Below, piece by piece: positions 1-8,180 of a stretch of DNA of 64,000 bases (position 1 is its first letter; every line of letters starts with the position of its first letter). A program made the translations under genes and the position numbers. Below the pieces are notes generated by a model. It ran no database searches. It was not told the DNA's origin and saw only the letters and a list, made by a program, of their open reading frames with translations. Source of the stretch: an uncultured Clostridia bacterium (GTDB taxonomy: Bacteria > Bacillota > Clostridia > Christensenellales > UBA1242); NCBI GenBank assembly GCA_944377485.1, contig CALWFB010000003.1, positions 1-64,000 on the forward strand, written 5' to 3'.

Positions 1-433
1 CAAGCGCTACGCGGTAGTTATATGGGGGGTGTAGGCGGGTGTCGGGTCCACAAGCGATAAGAATAGTTTTAAGACGTGTTACTGTGTGGGGTGCGGGTGG
101 AAGAATGATAGCAGTCACGTTTATATCAAAGTCCTTTTTAAAAATTTTCAATAAAAACAAATTTATTTTATTAGCATTTTTATTCCATAGATTTTTAATT
201 CTATCTAAATTTTCATTAGCACTTTTTAAATAATCATTAAAAAAATTTTGCTGTTGAAGCTCTAAAATAATGTTATTGTCAATATCTTTTGACTTTATAT
301 TTTTCATTAAATTAGAATAAGAAGGTTTGTATTTATACCATAAATAATTAGCAAATGATTTAGGCATTACACTTTTAGATATCATAATTCTTGCCATTAA
401 ATAGTCATTATTTTTAAATTTAATTTTCAGCAT
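1..433 (-). CDS. Partial hypothetical protein (C-terminus beyond the left edge)
   Basis: An open frame starts at 433 (preceded by AAAGGA) and stays open to base 1, giving 144 codons. A -10-like TATAAT lies at 485-490 on this strand. The protein starts MLKIKFKNNDYLMARIMISK and is Lys/Asn-rich and helical. I do not recognise the family. The last 30 or so visible residues are encoded by the GC-rich first 100 bases and read as Pro/Thr/His-rich, unlike the rest, so this part may be a contig-end artefact. Confidence 0.6.
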   Translation of the reverse strand, partial: MLKIKFKNNDYLMARIMISKSVMPKSFANYLWYKYKPSYSNLMKNIKSKDIDNNIILELQQQNFFNDYLKSANENLDRIKNLWNKNANKINLFLLKIFKKDFDINVTAIILPPAPHTVTRLKTILIACGPDTRLHPPYNYRVAL

Positions 434-605
434 TTCTTTTCCTTTTAAATCTTAAATATTATATACATAAAACTTCACATAAAAATTATACCATAAATAA
501 AACACACTAAAAATAATCAAGTAATTTATTATGCAGATTTTATAAAACGAAGATAATGAAGTATAAAATCGAATAAAATTTAATACCTTAAACTTTTTTT
601 ATTTC
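434..605. other. Intergenic, AT-rich
   Basis: No gene is seen here. The stretch holds the likely upstream region of the partial minus-strand gene and the tail of the flavin-reductase remnant. Confidence 0.5.
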
Positions 606-689
606 TTATTTCAAAAATAATCCGTTTATTTTTTCTGTTTTTGCAGTCAATATATATAGACCATAAGAGATGTTAAACATCGCATTCAT
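606..689 (-). pseudogene. Remnant of a flavin reductase / flavoredoxin N-terminus
   Basis: A good ribosome binding site (AAAGGAGAAAACT) precedes an ATG at 689. The peptide is MNAMFNISYGLYILTAKTEK and a few more residues, then a stop after 27 codons. NISYGLYxLTA followed by a short charged stretch is the typical N-terminus of clostridial flavin reductase-like proteins (about 150-200 residues). Nothing downstream continues the family, so this looks like the start of a gene whose body was deleted. Recognition rests on a short motif. Confidence 0.5.
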
Positions 690-814
690 AGTTTTCTCCT
701 TTTATATGGAATATATTAACACAAATAAAGTTTTAGGGTCAAATGTTTTGTATGTAAAGGAATAAATGCGAATATATCAAAAACTAGAAGTCAATCCATA
801 ATTTTTTAACTAGC

Positions 815-849
815 AAAAAGGATAATGCATTATTAACATTATCCTTTTT
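815..849. terminator. Bidirectional terminator hairpin
   Basis: The arms AAAAAGGATAATG and CATTATCCTTTTT are perfectly complementary (13 bp) around a 9-nt loop. A/T tracts on both sides let it serve the minus-strand gene ending at 908 and leftward traffic. Confidence 0.75.
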
Positions 850-907
850 ATTTTACAACTTTAATTAAAAAATTTGACATAAAGTTTTATTTTTTTGTTT
901 ATCAGAA

Positions 908-1435
908 TTAAGGGTTAGGGGATATATCTGCGGCTTCTTCTTTTGGGCTATAAAATATTACACTTTTTTCTTTTTGAAATTCTTTAATTTTAAATATACA
1001 TTCTCTTACTTTTTTTCTTGATTCGCTTTGATAAGATTCAGCACTTAATAAGATGTTGTCTATATCGCTTAGTTTATTTAATGCTTCCGCATTATCTTTA
1101 TTGTTAACTTCTTTCAAATAGACAGAAAGCATCAATTTATTTAATTTAGCACTTAATTTATCAATATTTTCTGCAATACTTATCATTCTATCTTCATATC
1201 TATCAATATTTACACGAGGTTTTTCAATTTCAGAACGACCGTATGCTTGTCTGATACTATTAGCTAAATATCTTGTTTTAATGATTTCATCAATTGATTC
1301 AATAGAATCACAAAGTCTTTGTGATTTCTCTGCAATCTTTTTAGATTCATCAAGAATTTCTTCTGCTTGTTTCAATAATATATCTAACATTTCGTCAAGT
1401 GACATTGTTAATAATTCATCTTTTATTTCTTTCAT
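908..1435 (-). CDS. Hypothetical coiled-coil protein, 175 aa
   Basis: The start at 1435 has a strong ribosome binding site (AAGGAGAAAAACAA). The protein is soluble, acidic and almost wholly helical, with heptad-like Lys/Glu/Ile/Leu spacing over residues 10-65 and 95-160. It has no signal peptide or membrane segment and ends in a Pro/Glu-rich tail. It is transcribed away from rpsP and ends near the hairpin at 815-849. I do not recognise the family. Confidence 0.7.
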   Translation of the reverse strand: MKEIKDELLTMSLDEMLDILLKQAEEILDESKKIAEKSQRLCDSIESIDEIIKTRYLANSIRQAYGRSEIEKPRVNIDRYEDRMISIAENIDKLSAKLNKLMLSVYLKEVNNKDNAEALNKLSDIDNILLSAESYQSESRKKVRECIFKIKEFQKEKSVIFYSPKEEAADISPNP

Positions 1436-1523
1436 TTGTTTTTCTCCTTACTTTATATTAGATATTTATAACACATTTATTCAAAATAATCAACAATAAA
1501 TATAAAAAAATAATATAAAACTC

Positions 1524-1552
1524 TTTACAAACAAAAATTTATCTGTTATAAT
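1524..1552 (+). promoter_or_regulatory. Promoter of the rpsP operon
   Basis: TTTACA (1524-1529), a 17-bp spacer and TATAAT (1547-1552) form a near-consensus vegetative promoter about 75 nt ahead of rpsP. Confidence 0.8.
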
Positions 1553-1631
1553 GTAAAGTGAAAATACTTTACAGATATGATTATTATTAAATATAAAATA
1601 TTTGTAAGTAAATCTTAAAAAGGAGAGATTT

Positions 1632-1928
1632 ATGGCAGTTAAAATTAGATTAACTCGTTTAGGAGACAAAAAATCACCATTTTACCGTGTCGTTGTTGCA
1701 GATTCAAGAGTAGCAAGAGATGGAAAATACATTGAACAAATTGGTACTTACAATCCACTTGTTGAACCTGACAAACAACTCAACATTAACAAAGAACTTG
1801 CAGAAAAATGGTTAAAGAATGGTGCTCAACCAACCGAAACTACAAAATCAATTCTTCAAAGAGTTGGAGTTTTGGAAGTTAAAGGTAATTCAGTTCCTAA
1901 GACAAATAACAAAAAGAAGAAATCATAA
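1632..1928 (+). CDS. rpsP: 30S ribosomal protein S16
   Basis: S16 binds 16S rRNA and is needed for assembly of the 30S body. The family N-terminus [19 protein letters not shown] is complete, followed by VVADSRxxRDGxxIExIGxYNP, the S16 signature. At 98 aa it is slightly longer than usual because of a Lys/Asn-rich tail (KTNNKKKKS). AAAAAGGAGAGATTT precedes the ATG. It is the first gene of rpsP-khpA-rimM-trmD, the standard Firmicutes order. Confidence 0.98.
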   Translation: MAVKIRLTRLGDKKSPFYRVVVADSRVARDGKYIEQIGTYNPLVEPDKQLNINKELAEKWLKNGAQPTETTKSILQRVGVLEVKGNSVPKTNNKKKKS

Positions 1929-1943
1929 GCATAGGAGAAAATT

Positions 1944-2180
1944 ATGTTAGAAATGTTAGAGTATATCGTCAAAAATATGGTATCTAATCCTAATGCGGTT
2001 GAAATTACAGAAGAAAGCAAGGGCAAGACAAAGATATTTAAAGTTTTAGTAATGAAAAAGGACTTAGGAAGTGTTATAGGTAGAAATGGTGCGATTGCAA
2101 ATGCTATTCGTACTGTTGTGAAAAGCGCTGGAAATGCAAAAGAAAAACTTGTCATAAAATTTGACGGAAAAGAGAATTAA
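1944..2180 (+). CDS. khpA: KH-domain RNA-binding protein KhpA (YlqC)
   Basis: This small (78 aa) single KH-domain protein binds RNA and in other Firmicutes works with KhpB/EloR in cell elongation control. The KH core VIGRNGAIANAIRTVVKSA (GxxG as GRNG) spans about residues 45-65. The start has a ribosome binding site, ATAGGAGAAAATT. It lies 15 nt after rpsP and before rimM, its normal place. Confidence 0.95.
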   Translation: MLEMLEYIVKNMVSNPNAVEITEESKGKTKIFKVLVMKKDLGSVIGRNGAIANAIRTVVKSAGNAKEKLVIKFDGKEN

Positions 2181-2195
2181 TATATCTAAGGTAAT

Positions 2196-2699
2196 ATGAA
2201 TAACAAATTGTTAGAGATTGGGAAAATTGTACGACCTCACGGCATTAAAGGAGCAGTTAAAGTTATTGCTTATCTAGATGACGTGAATTTTTCTATTTTC
2301 AAAAAAATTTATATTGGCAACAAATTAGAAATTGCAAATATAAAAAAAGTTATGCATTTAAACAAAGATGCTTATTCACTTGCAATTGACATTATACCAG
2401 ATATTGAAACGGCAGAAAAATATAGAAATCAATCAATATATATTGATAGAACAGAGTATAAAGAATTTAAGGATAAAATTTATTTATCTGATTTAATCGG
2501 GGTTTCAGTTTTAGATGAAAATAACAAAAAAATAGGTGAATTAGTAGATTTTGATGATTTTGGTGCAAGTGTCATTTTACAAATTAAAACAGGAGCGGTC
2601 ACTTATTCATTACCATTTGTTGAAGATATAATATATTTTGATGAAACATTGAATGCATTTGTCACAACTAATGAAAAATTTGAGGATTTTAAAGTATGA
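2196..2699 (+). CDS. rimM: Ribosome maturation factor RimM
   Basis: RimM binds S19 and assists maturation of the 30S head. The N-terminal beta-barrel opens with EIGKIVRPHGIKGAVKVI, the family signature (about residues 6-23). The C-terminal PRC-barrel domain includes LIGVSVLDENNKKIGELVDF and SLPFVEDIIYFDE. The length of 167 aa is normal. It overlaps trmD by 4 nt (ATGA), so the two are translationally coupled. Confidence 0.97.
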   Translation: MNNKLLEIGKIVRPHGIKGAVKVIAYLDDVNFSIFKKIYIGNKLEIANIKKVMHLNKDAYSLAIDIIPDIETAEKYRNQSIYIDRTEYKEFKDKIYLSDLIGVSVLDENNKKIGELVDFDDFGASVILQIKTGAVTYSLPFVEDIIYFDETLNAFVTTNEKFEDFKV

Positions 2700-3358
2700 A
2701 AATAGATATTTTAACATTATTTCCTGAAATGTTTTCACCATTGAAAGAGAGTATTATTAAACGAGCAGTAGAAAATAAAAAGGTTGAAATTAATATTATT
2801 AATATACGTTCTTTTGCTAGTGCGCCACATTACAAATGTGATGATGAACCTTTTGGTGGTGGTGCTGGCATGGTGATGATGTGTGAGCCAATATTTAAGG
2901 CAATAGAATCAATCAATACCCCTGATTCTAAAATTATATACTTGTCACCACGTGGCAAAGTATTCAATCAAAAAATGGCACAGGATTATTCAAAACTTAA
3001 CCACATAATTTTATTGTGCGGTCATTATGAAGGGATTGACCAACGAATTATTGATTATTTTAATATAGAAGAGATTTCAATAGGTGATTATATACTGACA
3101 GGTGGAGAATTACCCGCTATGGTTCTAGCAGATAGCGTAATACGCTTAATTCCAGGAGTGTTGAGCGATGATAGCACAGTGGAAGAAAGTTTTAGTAATA
3201 ATCTCTTAGAATACAATCAATACACTCGACCTGCCGTTTATAGGGATATGGCAGTTCCAGATATTTTGCTTAGCGGTAATCATAAAAAAATTGAAGAGTT
3301 TAGACACAATCAGTCGTTAGAAATTACCCAAAAAAATCGACCAGATTTATTAAAGTAA
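2696..3358 (+). CDS. trmD: tRNA (guanine-N1)-methyltransferase TrmD
   Basis: TrmD makes m1G37 in tRNAs using S-adenosylmethionine, which prevents +1 frameshifting. The N-terminus MKIDILTLFPEMFSPLKESI and the trefoil-knot SAM site (LLCGHYEGIDQRI and SIGDYILTGGELPAM) are intact. At 220 aa it is slightly shorter than the usual 230-250 because the C-terminal domain is short. It is the last gene of the rpsP operon; a weak hairpin follows. Confidence 0.97.
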   Translation: MKIDILTLFPEMFSPLKESIIKRAVENKKVEINIINIRSFASAPHYKCDDEPFGGGAGMVMMCEPIFKAIESINTPDSKIIYLSPRGKVFNQKMAQDYSKLNHIILLCGHYEGIDQRIIDYFNIEEISIGDYILTGGELPAMVLADSVIRLIPGVLSDDSTVEESFSNNLLEYNQYTRPAVYRDMAVPDILLSGNHKKIEEFRHNQSLEITQKNRPDLLK

Positions 3359-3378
3359 ATAAAATTAAAAAATTACAG

Positions 3379-3405
3379 AATAAACATTGAGTTTATTTTG
3401 TTTTT
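3379..3405 (+). terminator. Weak terminator after trmD
   Basis: AATAAAC and GTTTATT form a 7-bp stem around a 5-nt loop, followed by TTGTTTTTTT. The T-run overlaps the spacer of the rbgA promoter. Confidence 0.5.
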
Positions 3406-3415
3406 TTGTTATAAT
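3387..3415 (+). promoter_or_regulatory. Promoter giving a leaderless rbgA mRNA
   Basis: TTGAGT (3387-3392), 17 bp, TATAAT (3410-3415). The rbgA ATG is at 3422, only 6 nt after the -10 box, so transcription should start at or within a base or two of the start codon. Confidence 0.75.
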
Positions 3416-3421
3416 AAAACT

Positions 3422-4264
3422 ATGATTAATTGGTTCCCAGGACATATGAATAAAACATTAAAGCAAATGCAACAAGACAGCAAAATTTGCGATTGTTTCA
3501 TTTATATATTAGATTCTAGATGCCCCAAATCTTGTATCAATCCTGAATTTGTAAAGGTAATAGGTAATAAACCAATTATTTTTGTTTTGAATAAGTCAGA
3601 TTTGGTACAAAATTCAGATTTAGACAAATTTAAAAAATATTTTAATCAACAAGGATATAATTGTATAAGTTTAAACGCTACGATTTCAGGTAGTAGTAAA
3701 ATTATTATTAATACTATTAAAAGTGTATTTAAAGATAGGTTGGAAAAAAATAAAGAAAAAAATGTAAATTTTATAATTAGAGCGATGATATTAGGTATAC
3801 CGAACTCTGGAAAATCTACAATAGTAAACAATTTATGTGGCAAAGCCAGGGCGACCACGGGCAATAGAGCAGGGGTGACTAGAAATAAACAATGGGTAAA
3901 ATTAGATAATTATATTGAAGTTATGGATACACCTGGTGTTTTATTACCAAACTTTGAAAATGAAGAATATGCGTACAATTTGGCAATTACAGGTGCGGTT
4001 AAAGATGAAATCTTAAATCTATATGATATTGCCAGTGCGTTGATTGATAGATTGAAAAAATTAAATCTTATAGATGTATTAAATTCAAAATATGGAGTAG
4101 ATATTAATAATTCTACACTAAATATAGAGATAATCAAAGCAATAGGTAAAAAACGTGGTTGCATTTTAAAAGGTGGCGACATAGATTTTGACAGGACAGC
4201 AAAATTATTATTGACAGATTTTAGGGCTGGTAAATTAGGTAAGATTTGCTTGGAGATATTATGA
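3422..4264 (+). CDS. rbgA: Ribosome biogenesis GTPase RbgA (YlqF)
   Basis: RbgA is a circularly permuted GTPase needed for late 50S assembly. The G motifs come in permuted order: NKSD (G4, residues 57-60), GIPNSGKS (G1, about 125-132), then DTPG (G3, about 169-172), followed by the C-terminal ANTAR-like domain. I start it at MINWFPGHMNKT because family members begin (M)xxxWFPGHMxKA; an upstream in-frame ATG would precede the -10 box. There is no Shine-Dalgarno sequence. The end overlaps rnhB (ATGA). Confidence 0.95.
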   Translation: MINWFPGHMNKTLKQMQQDSKICDCFIYILDSRCPKSCINPEFVKVIGNKPIIFVLNKSDLVQNSDLDKFKKYFNQQGYNCISLNATISGSSKIIINTIKSVFKDRLEKNKEKNVNFIIRAMILGIPNSGKSTIVNNLCGKARATTGNRAGVTRNKQWVKLDNYIEVMDTPGVLLPNFENEEYAYNLAITGAVKDEILNLYDIASALIDRLKKLNLIDVLNSKYGVDINNSTLNIEIIKAIGKKRGCILKGGDIDFDRTAKLLLTDFRAGKLGKICLEIL

Positions 4265-4917
4265 TTAATACAAAAGTTTTATTTGATTATGACAAATCTT
4301 TTTTATCAAAAGATACAAAGTACATTGCAGGGATGGATGAGGTTGGTTGTGGTCCGCTGGCAGGACCTGTTGTCACGGCATGTGTAATCATGCCCTATGA
4401 TGAAAATTCGATGATAGATGGAGTCTTCGACAGTAAAAAAGTTAGCAAGAAAAATAGAGAAAAGTTATATGCACTAATTTGTGAAAGGGCAATAGCATAT
4501 TCAATATCGGTAGTAGATGTGAATGTTATCGATAATATTAATATATTGAATGCAACTAAAAAAGCAATGGAAGATTCTTATTTAAAATTGAAAAAAAAAC
4601 CAGATATTCTACTTATTGATGCTGTCAAATTAGGTGTTGCAAAAATCGAAAAATCTATTATCAAAGGTGATGCGACCAGTTATGCAATTGCATGTGCATC
4701 AATAATTGCTAAGGTGTATCGTGATAAATTGATGCAAGTTTACGCAAAAGTTTACCCTGAATATGATTTTGAAAATAATGTAGGATATGGAACAAAAAAG
4801 CATGTAGAAGCTATAAAAAAATATGGTGTGACACCTATTCATAGACTTAGTTTTTTGAAAAACATTATTGGAGAAGACGAATGCAAAAGAATATTTATGG
4901 AAAGAGAAGTGAAATAA
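4261..4917 (+). CDS. rnhB: Ribonuclease HII
   Basis: This enzyme cuts RNA in RNA/DNA hybrids, notably at single misincorporated ribonucleotides. Catalytic motifs are visible: GMDEVGCGPLAGPVV (D and E), DSKKVSKKNRE, DAVKLG and the AIACASIIAKVYRD segment. The start at 4261 is preferred over one 15 nt upstream because TTGGAG lies 5 nt before it and it overlaps the rbgA stop codon. Length 218 aa. Its end overlaps yraN by 37 nt. Confidence 0.96.
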   Translation: MINTKVLFDYDKSFLSKDTKYIAGMDEVGCGPLAGPVVTACVIMPYDENSMIDGVFDSKKVSKKNREKLYALICERAIAYSISVVDVNVIDNINILNATKKAMEDSYLKLKKKPDILLIDAVKLGVAKIEKSIIKGDATSYAIACASIIAKVYRDKLMQVYAKVYPEYDFENNVGYGTKKHVEAIKKYGVTPIHRLSFLKNIIGEDECKRIFMEREVK

Positions 4918-5231
4918 TAGCACAAAATTATTTAAAGAAACAGGGATATAAAATAATCGATACAAATTATTCAACTAAACTTGGAGAAATTGATATTATT
5001 GCAAAAGACAAGAATGGTTATATAGTTTTTATCGAAGTAAAATCAAGAATGAGCAAAAAACTTGGAGACCCATTTGAAGCAATCAACGCAGTAAAACAGC
5101 AAAAGATTAAAAATGTTGCTACAATGTATTTGAAATCTCACAATATGTTAGATGTAAATTGTAGATTTGATGCTATCGCAATACTAGGTGAGAATGATGA
5201 TGAAATTAGACATATTATAGATGCTTTTTAG
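4881..5231 (+). CDS. yraN: YraN family nuclease-fold protein (UPF0102)
   Basis: This is a small protein with a predicted Holliday-junction-resolvase-type fold. The signature is complete: GKRSEIIAQNYLKKQGYKIIDTN, then GEIDIIAKD and IVFIEVKSR (catalytic-like D and ExK). Its cellular role is not settled. GGAGAAGACGA precedes the ATG, inside the end of rnhB. At 116 aa it is normal length. The hairpin at 5219-5241 overlaps its stop codon. Confidence 0.92.
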   Translation: MQKNIYGKRSEIIAQNYLKKQGYKIIDTNYSTKLGEIDIIAKDKNGYIVFIEVKSRMSKKLGDPFEAINAVKQQKIKNVATMYLKSHNMLDVNCRFDAIAILGENDDEIRHIIDAF

Positions 5232-5241
5232 CATCTTTTTA
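5219..5241 (+). terminator. Terminator after yraN
   Basis: AGATGC and GCATCT form a stem around TTTTTA, followed by five T. It overlaps the yraN stop codon. Confidence 0.7.
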
Positions 5242-5290
5242 TTTGAAAGATTGAGTTATTTATGTTTGGATATAATCAATATTAAAGTAA

Positions 5291-5319
5291 TTGATTTTAT
5301 ATATTTATTATGCTATTAT
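5291..5319 (+). promoter_or_regulatory. Promoter of the 237-aa hypothetical gene
   Basis: TTGATT (5291-5296), 17 bp, TATTAT (5314-5319), 27 nt ahead of the next start codon. Confidence 0.6.
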
Positions 5320-5345
5320 ATATAACGTAAAATTTTGGAGTAATT

Positions 5346-6059
5346 ATGGCAAGTTTAATTAATAAAAACACAAAAAAAATTTTAGAGTTAAAAAGAAAAT
5401 TAGAAGAATTAAAAGATAATTGTGGTGAAAATAGTTTCGAATATATCAAATTTTTCAATGATAATTTTGATTTAATTTTGAATTTACCTATTGAACAAAT
5501 CTATTATTATTCAAGAGAAAATCATTCAAATTTTACAAAAGAAAATATAGAAAAATTAAAAAATAAACTACTTTCAATTAAAATTTCATCTTATGAATCT
5601 GCTTATACGCTTTTAAATTTTATATTAAATGTATTTAGTGTTTCAGAGGAAGAAAGAATTGAAAATTATTTGTTGCATGGTCAAATTTCTGTTGTGGAAT
5701 TAGATAATCAACATCTAAATGTAAAACATGTCCCATACAATATTAATACTGATGATTTAGACAACATCATTATTATGTCAAAGCAAGCAGATATTTGTTA
5801 TCAATATGCTAAGGAAATTCAAAATCGTGATTTGCCAAAATTAGAATTAATACCTAAATTAGGGAAAATCGTTATAGATAGCAAAAAACAAGATACGAAT
5901 ATGAAATTTGCAATCAATATTTTTGGGGCAGATGTCGAAGCACATAAAAATGTTATAACAGATGAAAATATCAAAATTATTATTGATGAACAAGTTGCAT
6001 TAAATGATTCTAAACTTGCAGGAGATGAAATTTTTAATGAAGAAAATATAAATCAATAA
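5346..6059 (+). CDS. Hypothetical protein, 237 aa
   Basis: The start has TTTTGGAGTAATT in front. The protein is soluble with no signal peptide. Residues 1-110 are Lys/Glu-rich helices; residues 150 to the end are mixed alpha/beta with an acidic tail. It stands alone between yraN and rplS with its own promoter and no obvious terminator. I do not recognise the family, and it is not part of the conserved ribosomal gene order, so it is probably lineage-specific. Confidence 0.7.
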   Translation: MASLINKNTKKILELKRKLEELKDNCGENSFEYIKFFNDNFDLILNLPIEQIYYYSRENHSNFTKENIEKLKNKLLSIKISSYESAYTLLNFILNVFSVSEEERIENYLLHGQISVVELDNQHLNVKHVPYNINTDDLDNIIIMSKQADICYQYAKEIQNRDLPKLELIPKLGKIVIDSKKQDTNMKFAINIFGADVEAHKNVITDENIKIIIDEQVALNDSKLAGDEIFNEENINQ

Positions 6060-6074
6060 ATTTTGAAAAAATAC

Positions 6075-6149
6075 TTGCAAATTATTTTAATATATGTTAA
6101 TATAATAAAACGTTGACGGTCCGCTGTATTCCAATTATAAGAACGTCAA
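6075..6149 (+). promoter_or_regulatory. rplS promoter and structured 5' leader (L19 leader-like)
   Basis: TTGCAA (6075-6080), 17 bp and TAATAT (6098-6103) form the promoter. The transcript would begin with a short leader closed by TTGACG (6113-6118) and CGTCAA (6144-6149), just before the AAGGAGG ribosome binding site. Short autoregulatory leaders ahead of rplS are known in low-GC Gram-positives. Position and shape fit; I cannot run a covariance search. Confidence 0.6.
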
Positions 6150-6162
6150 GAAGGAGGTAAGT

Positions 6163-6504
6163 ATGACTATTATCGACCAAATCGAGAAAGAGCAATTACG
6201 TAGCGACATTACTTCTTTTAATATTGGAGACACCGTACGAGTTATGGTTAAAGTCAAAGAAGGAGACAAAGAACGTATTCAAGCATACGAAGGCGTAGTA
6301 ATTGCAAAGAAAGGAAAGGGTATTAGAGAAACTTTTACCGTTAGACGTGTGTCATTCGGTATTGGTGTTGAACGTACATTCCCTATCAATAGTCCACGTA
6401 TTGATAAAATCATTGTGGTTAGAAAGGGTAAAGTTAGACGTGCAAAAATCTATTACATTCGTGACCTTTCAGGTAAAGCGGCGAAAGTTAAAGAAATCAA
6501 ATAA
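6163..6504 (+). CDS. rplS: 50S ribosomal protein L19
   Basis: L19 lies at the 30S-50S interface. Family motifs [33 protein letters not shown] and [14 protein letters not shown] are complete, and the length of 113 aa is standard. The ribosome binding site (AAGGAGGTAAGT) is the strongest in the region. In many Firmicutes rplS directly follows trmD; here it sits downstream of rbgA-rnhB-yraN with its own promoter and leader. Confidence 0.98.
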   Translation: MTIIDQIEKEQLRSDITSFNIGDTVRVMVKVKEGDKERIQAYEGVVIAKKGKGIRETFTVRRVSFGIGVERTFPINSPRIDKIIVVRKGKVRRAKIYYIRDLSGKAAKVKEIK

Positions 6505-6524
6505 GGCAGTAATGCCTTTTTTCT
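6503..6524 (+). terminator. Terminator after rplS
   Basis: AAGGCA and TGCCTT form a stem with a GTAA loop, followed by a T-run. Confidence 0.8.
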
Positions 6525-6575
6525 TTTTTTAATTTATATTTTAAACTAATTAGTTTTGACTTTATTGTAAATATT

Positions 6576-6589
6576 CAAACATTTGTTCG
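6576..6589 (+). promoter_or_regulatory. LexA (SOS) box upstream of comM-dprA
   Basis: CAAACATTTGTTCG is an imperfect palindrome of the Firmicutes SOS-box type (CGAAC-N4-GTTyG, read on the other strand). The same 14 bases overlap the lexA promoter at 44897-44910. It lies 9 nt upstream of a TTGACA (6599-6604) that would drive comM. Confidence 0.75.
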
Positions 6590-6646
6590 ATAAATTGCTT
6601 GACAAAATTTTTCATTATATGCTATTCTCAAATCAAAGAGGAATTG

Positions 6647-8179
6647 ATGTTAGCAAAAATTTTATCATTTGGTTTAAATGGAATAAATGGATACCCAGTA
6701 GAAATTCAACTTGATGTTAATGCTGGTTTGCCAGGTTATGATGTTGTGGGGTTGGCAGATACTGCAATCAAAGAAAGTAAATCACGAGTAAAAGCAGCAA
6801 TAAAAAATAGTGCTTTTAATTATCCTATCAATAAAATAATTATTAATTTAGCACCTGCTGATACCAAAAAAGAAGGAAGTATGTACGATTTGCCAATCGC
6901 ACTTGGTATTTTGGTTGCAGAAGAGATTATTACAAATAAATCATTAGAGAATTATGTAGTATTAGGAGAATTATCTCTTAATGGTGAAATTCGAAAATTG
7001 AATGGAATTTTGCCTATGCTAATTAGCGCTAAACAAATGGGCTTTAATAAATTTATTATTCCAAAAGAAAACGCTATGGAGGCTTCGTTTATTGATAAAA
7101 TTGAAGTTTATCCAGTAGAAACTTTAAAACAAGTTGTTTCGTTTTTGAAAGGTGAAATTGTCATTGAGAAAAACAACTGCAAAACTTTTGAATCTGCATT
7201 AAAAGAACATGATTACAAACATGATTTTGCATATGTAAAAGGTCAAGCAAGTGCTAAGAGAGCAATGGAAATAGCAGCGGCAGGTGGTCATAATATTATT
7301 TTAATAGGTCCACCAGGAGCAGGTAAAACTATGCTTGCTAAATGTTTTCCATCAATTTTGCCTGATTTGACATTTGAAGAAAGTTTAGAGGTGACCAAAA
7401 TTCATAGTGTGGCGGGAATTCTGGACTCGAAACAAGGAATTGTCGTAGAAAGACCATTTAGAAGCCCACACCATACTGCAACACTTATTGCGTTAACAGG
7501 TGGAGGGCAAAAGGCAAAACCTGGTGAAATCAGTCTTGCACATAATGGAGTATTATTTCTTGATGAGATGCCAGAGTATGCTAGAAATACTATTGAAACT
7601 TTGCGTCAACCAATGGAAGATGGATATATTACAGTTGCCCGTAATGCTTTGACAGTTCAATATCCTGCCAATTTTATTTTGGTAGCAAGTATGAATCCAT
7701 GTCCATGCGGATACTATGGTAGTACAACAAATCAGTGTAAATGTACCGCCACCGCTATACATAATTATTTATCTAAAATTAGTGGCCCATTAATGGATAG
7801 AATTGATTTACATATTGAAGTAGATAGCATAAATTATGAAGAATTATCTCATTATGAATTAGAAGAATCAAGTAGTGAAATTAAAAAGAGAGTAAATAAG
7901 GCTAGGGAAATACAATTAAACAGATTTAAAGATAGTCAAATATATTCGAATGCAAAGATGAATGAAAAGGAATTCAAAAAATATTGTGCCTTGGATAAAG
8001 ATTGTACGGATTTATTAGAAATTGCTTTCAAGAGATTTAATTTGACCGCTCGTGCATATAATAGAATTTTGAAAGTTGCACGTACAATCGCTGACCTTGA
8101 TGGTAAAGAAAATATTGAGAAAAAACATCTAATGGAAGCTATACAATATAGAACCTTGGATAAGAAATATACGGTGTAA
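6647..8179 (+). CDS. comM: ComM/YifB family Mg-chelatase-like AAA+ ATPase
   Basis: ComM-type proteins are hexameric helicases; in naturally competent bacteria they drive branch migration during integration of transforming DNA. The N-terminal domain MLAKILSFGLNGINGYPVEI is family-typical. Walker A is GPPGAGKT (about residues 221-228), Walker B is FLDEMPE, and CPCGYYG marks the zinc-like Mg-chelatase region. I start it at 6647 because AAAGAGGAATTG precedes it; the open frame extends 48 nt upstream but lacks a ribosome binding site. It is followed by dprA 1 nt later. Confidence 0.93.
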   Translation: MLAKILSFGLNGINGYPVEIQLDVNAGLPGYDVVGLADTAIKESKSRVKAAIKNSAFNYPINKIIINLAPADTKKEGSMYDLPIALGILVAEEIITNKSLENYVVLGELSLNGEIRKLNGILPMLISAKQMGFNKFIIPKENAMEASFIDKIEVYPVETLKQVVSFLKGEIVIEKNNCKTFESALKEHDYKHDFAYVKGQASAKRAMEIAAAGGHNIILIGPPGAGKTMLAKCFPSILPDLTFEESLEVTKIHSVAGILDSKQGIVVERPFRSPHHTATLIALTGGGQKAKPGEISLAHNGVLFLDEMPEYARNTIETLRQPMEDGYITVARNALTVQYPANFILVASMNPCPCGYYGSTTNQCKCTATAIHNYLSKISGPLMDRIDLHIEVDSINYEELSHYELEESSSEIKKRVNKAREIQLNRFKDSQIYSNAKMNEKEFKKYCALDKDCTDLLEIAFKRFNLTARAYNRILKVARTIADLDGKENIEKKHLMEAIQYRTLDKKYTV

Positions 8180-8180
8180 A

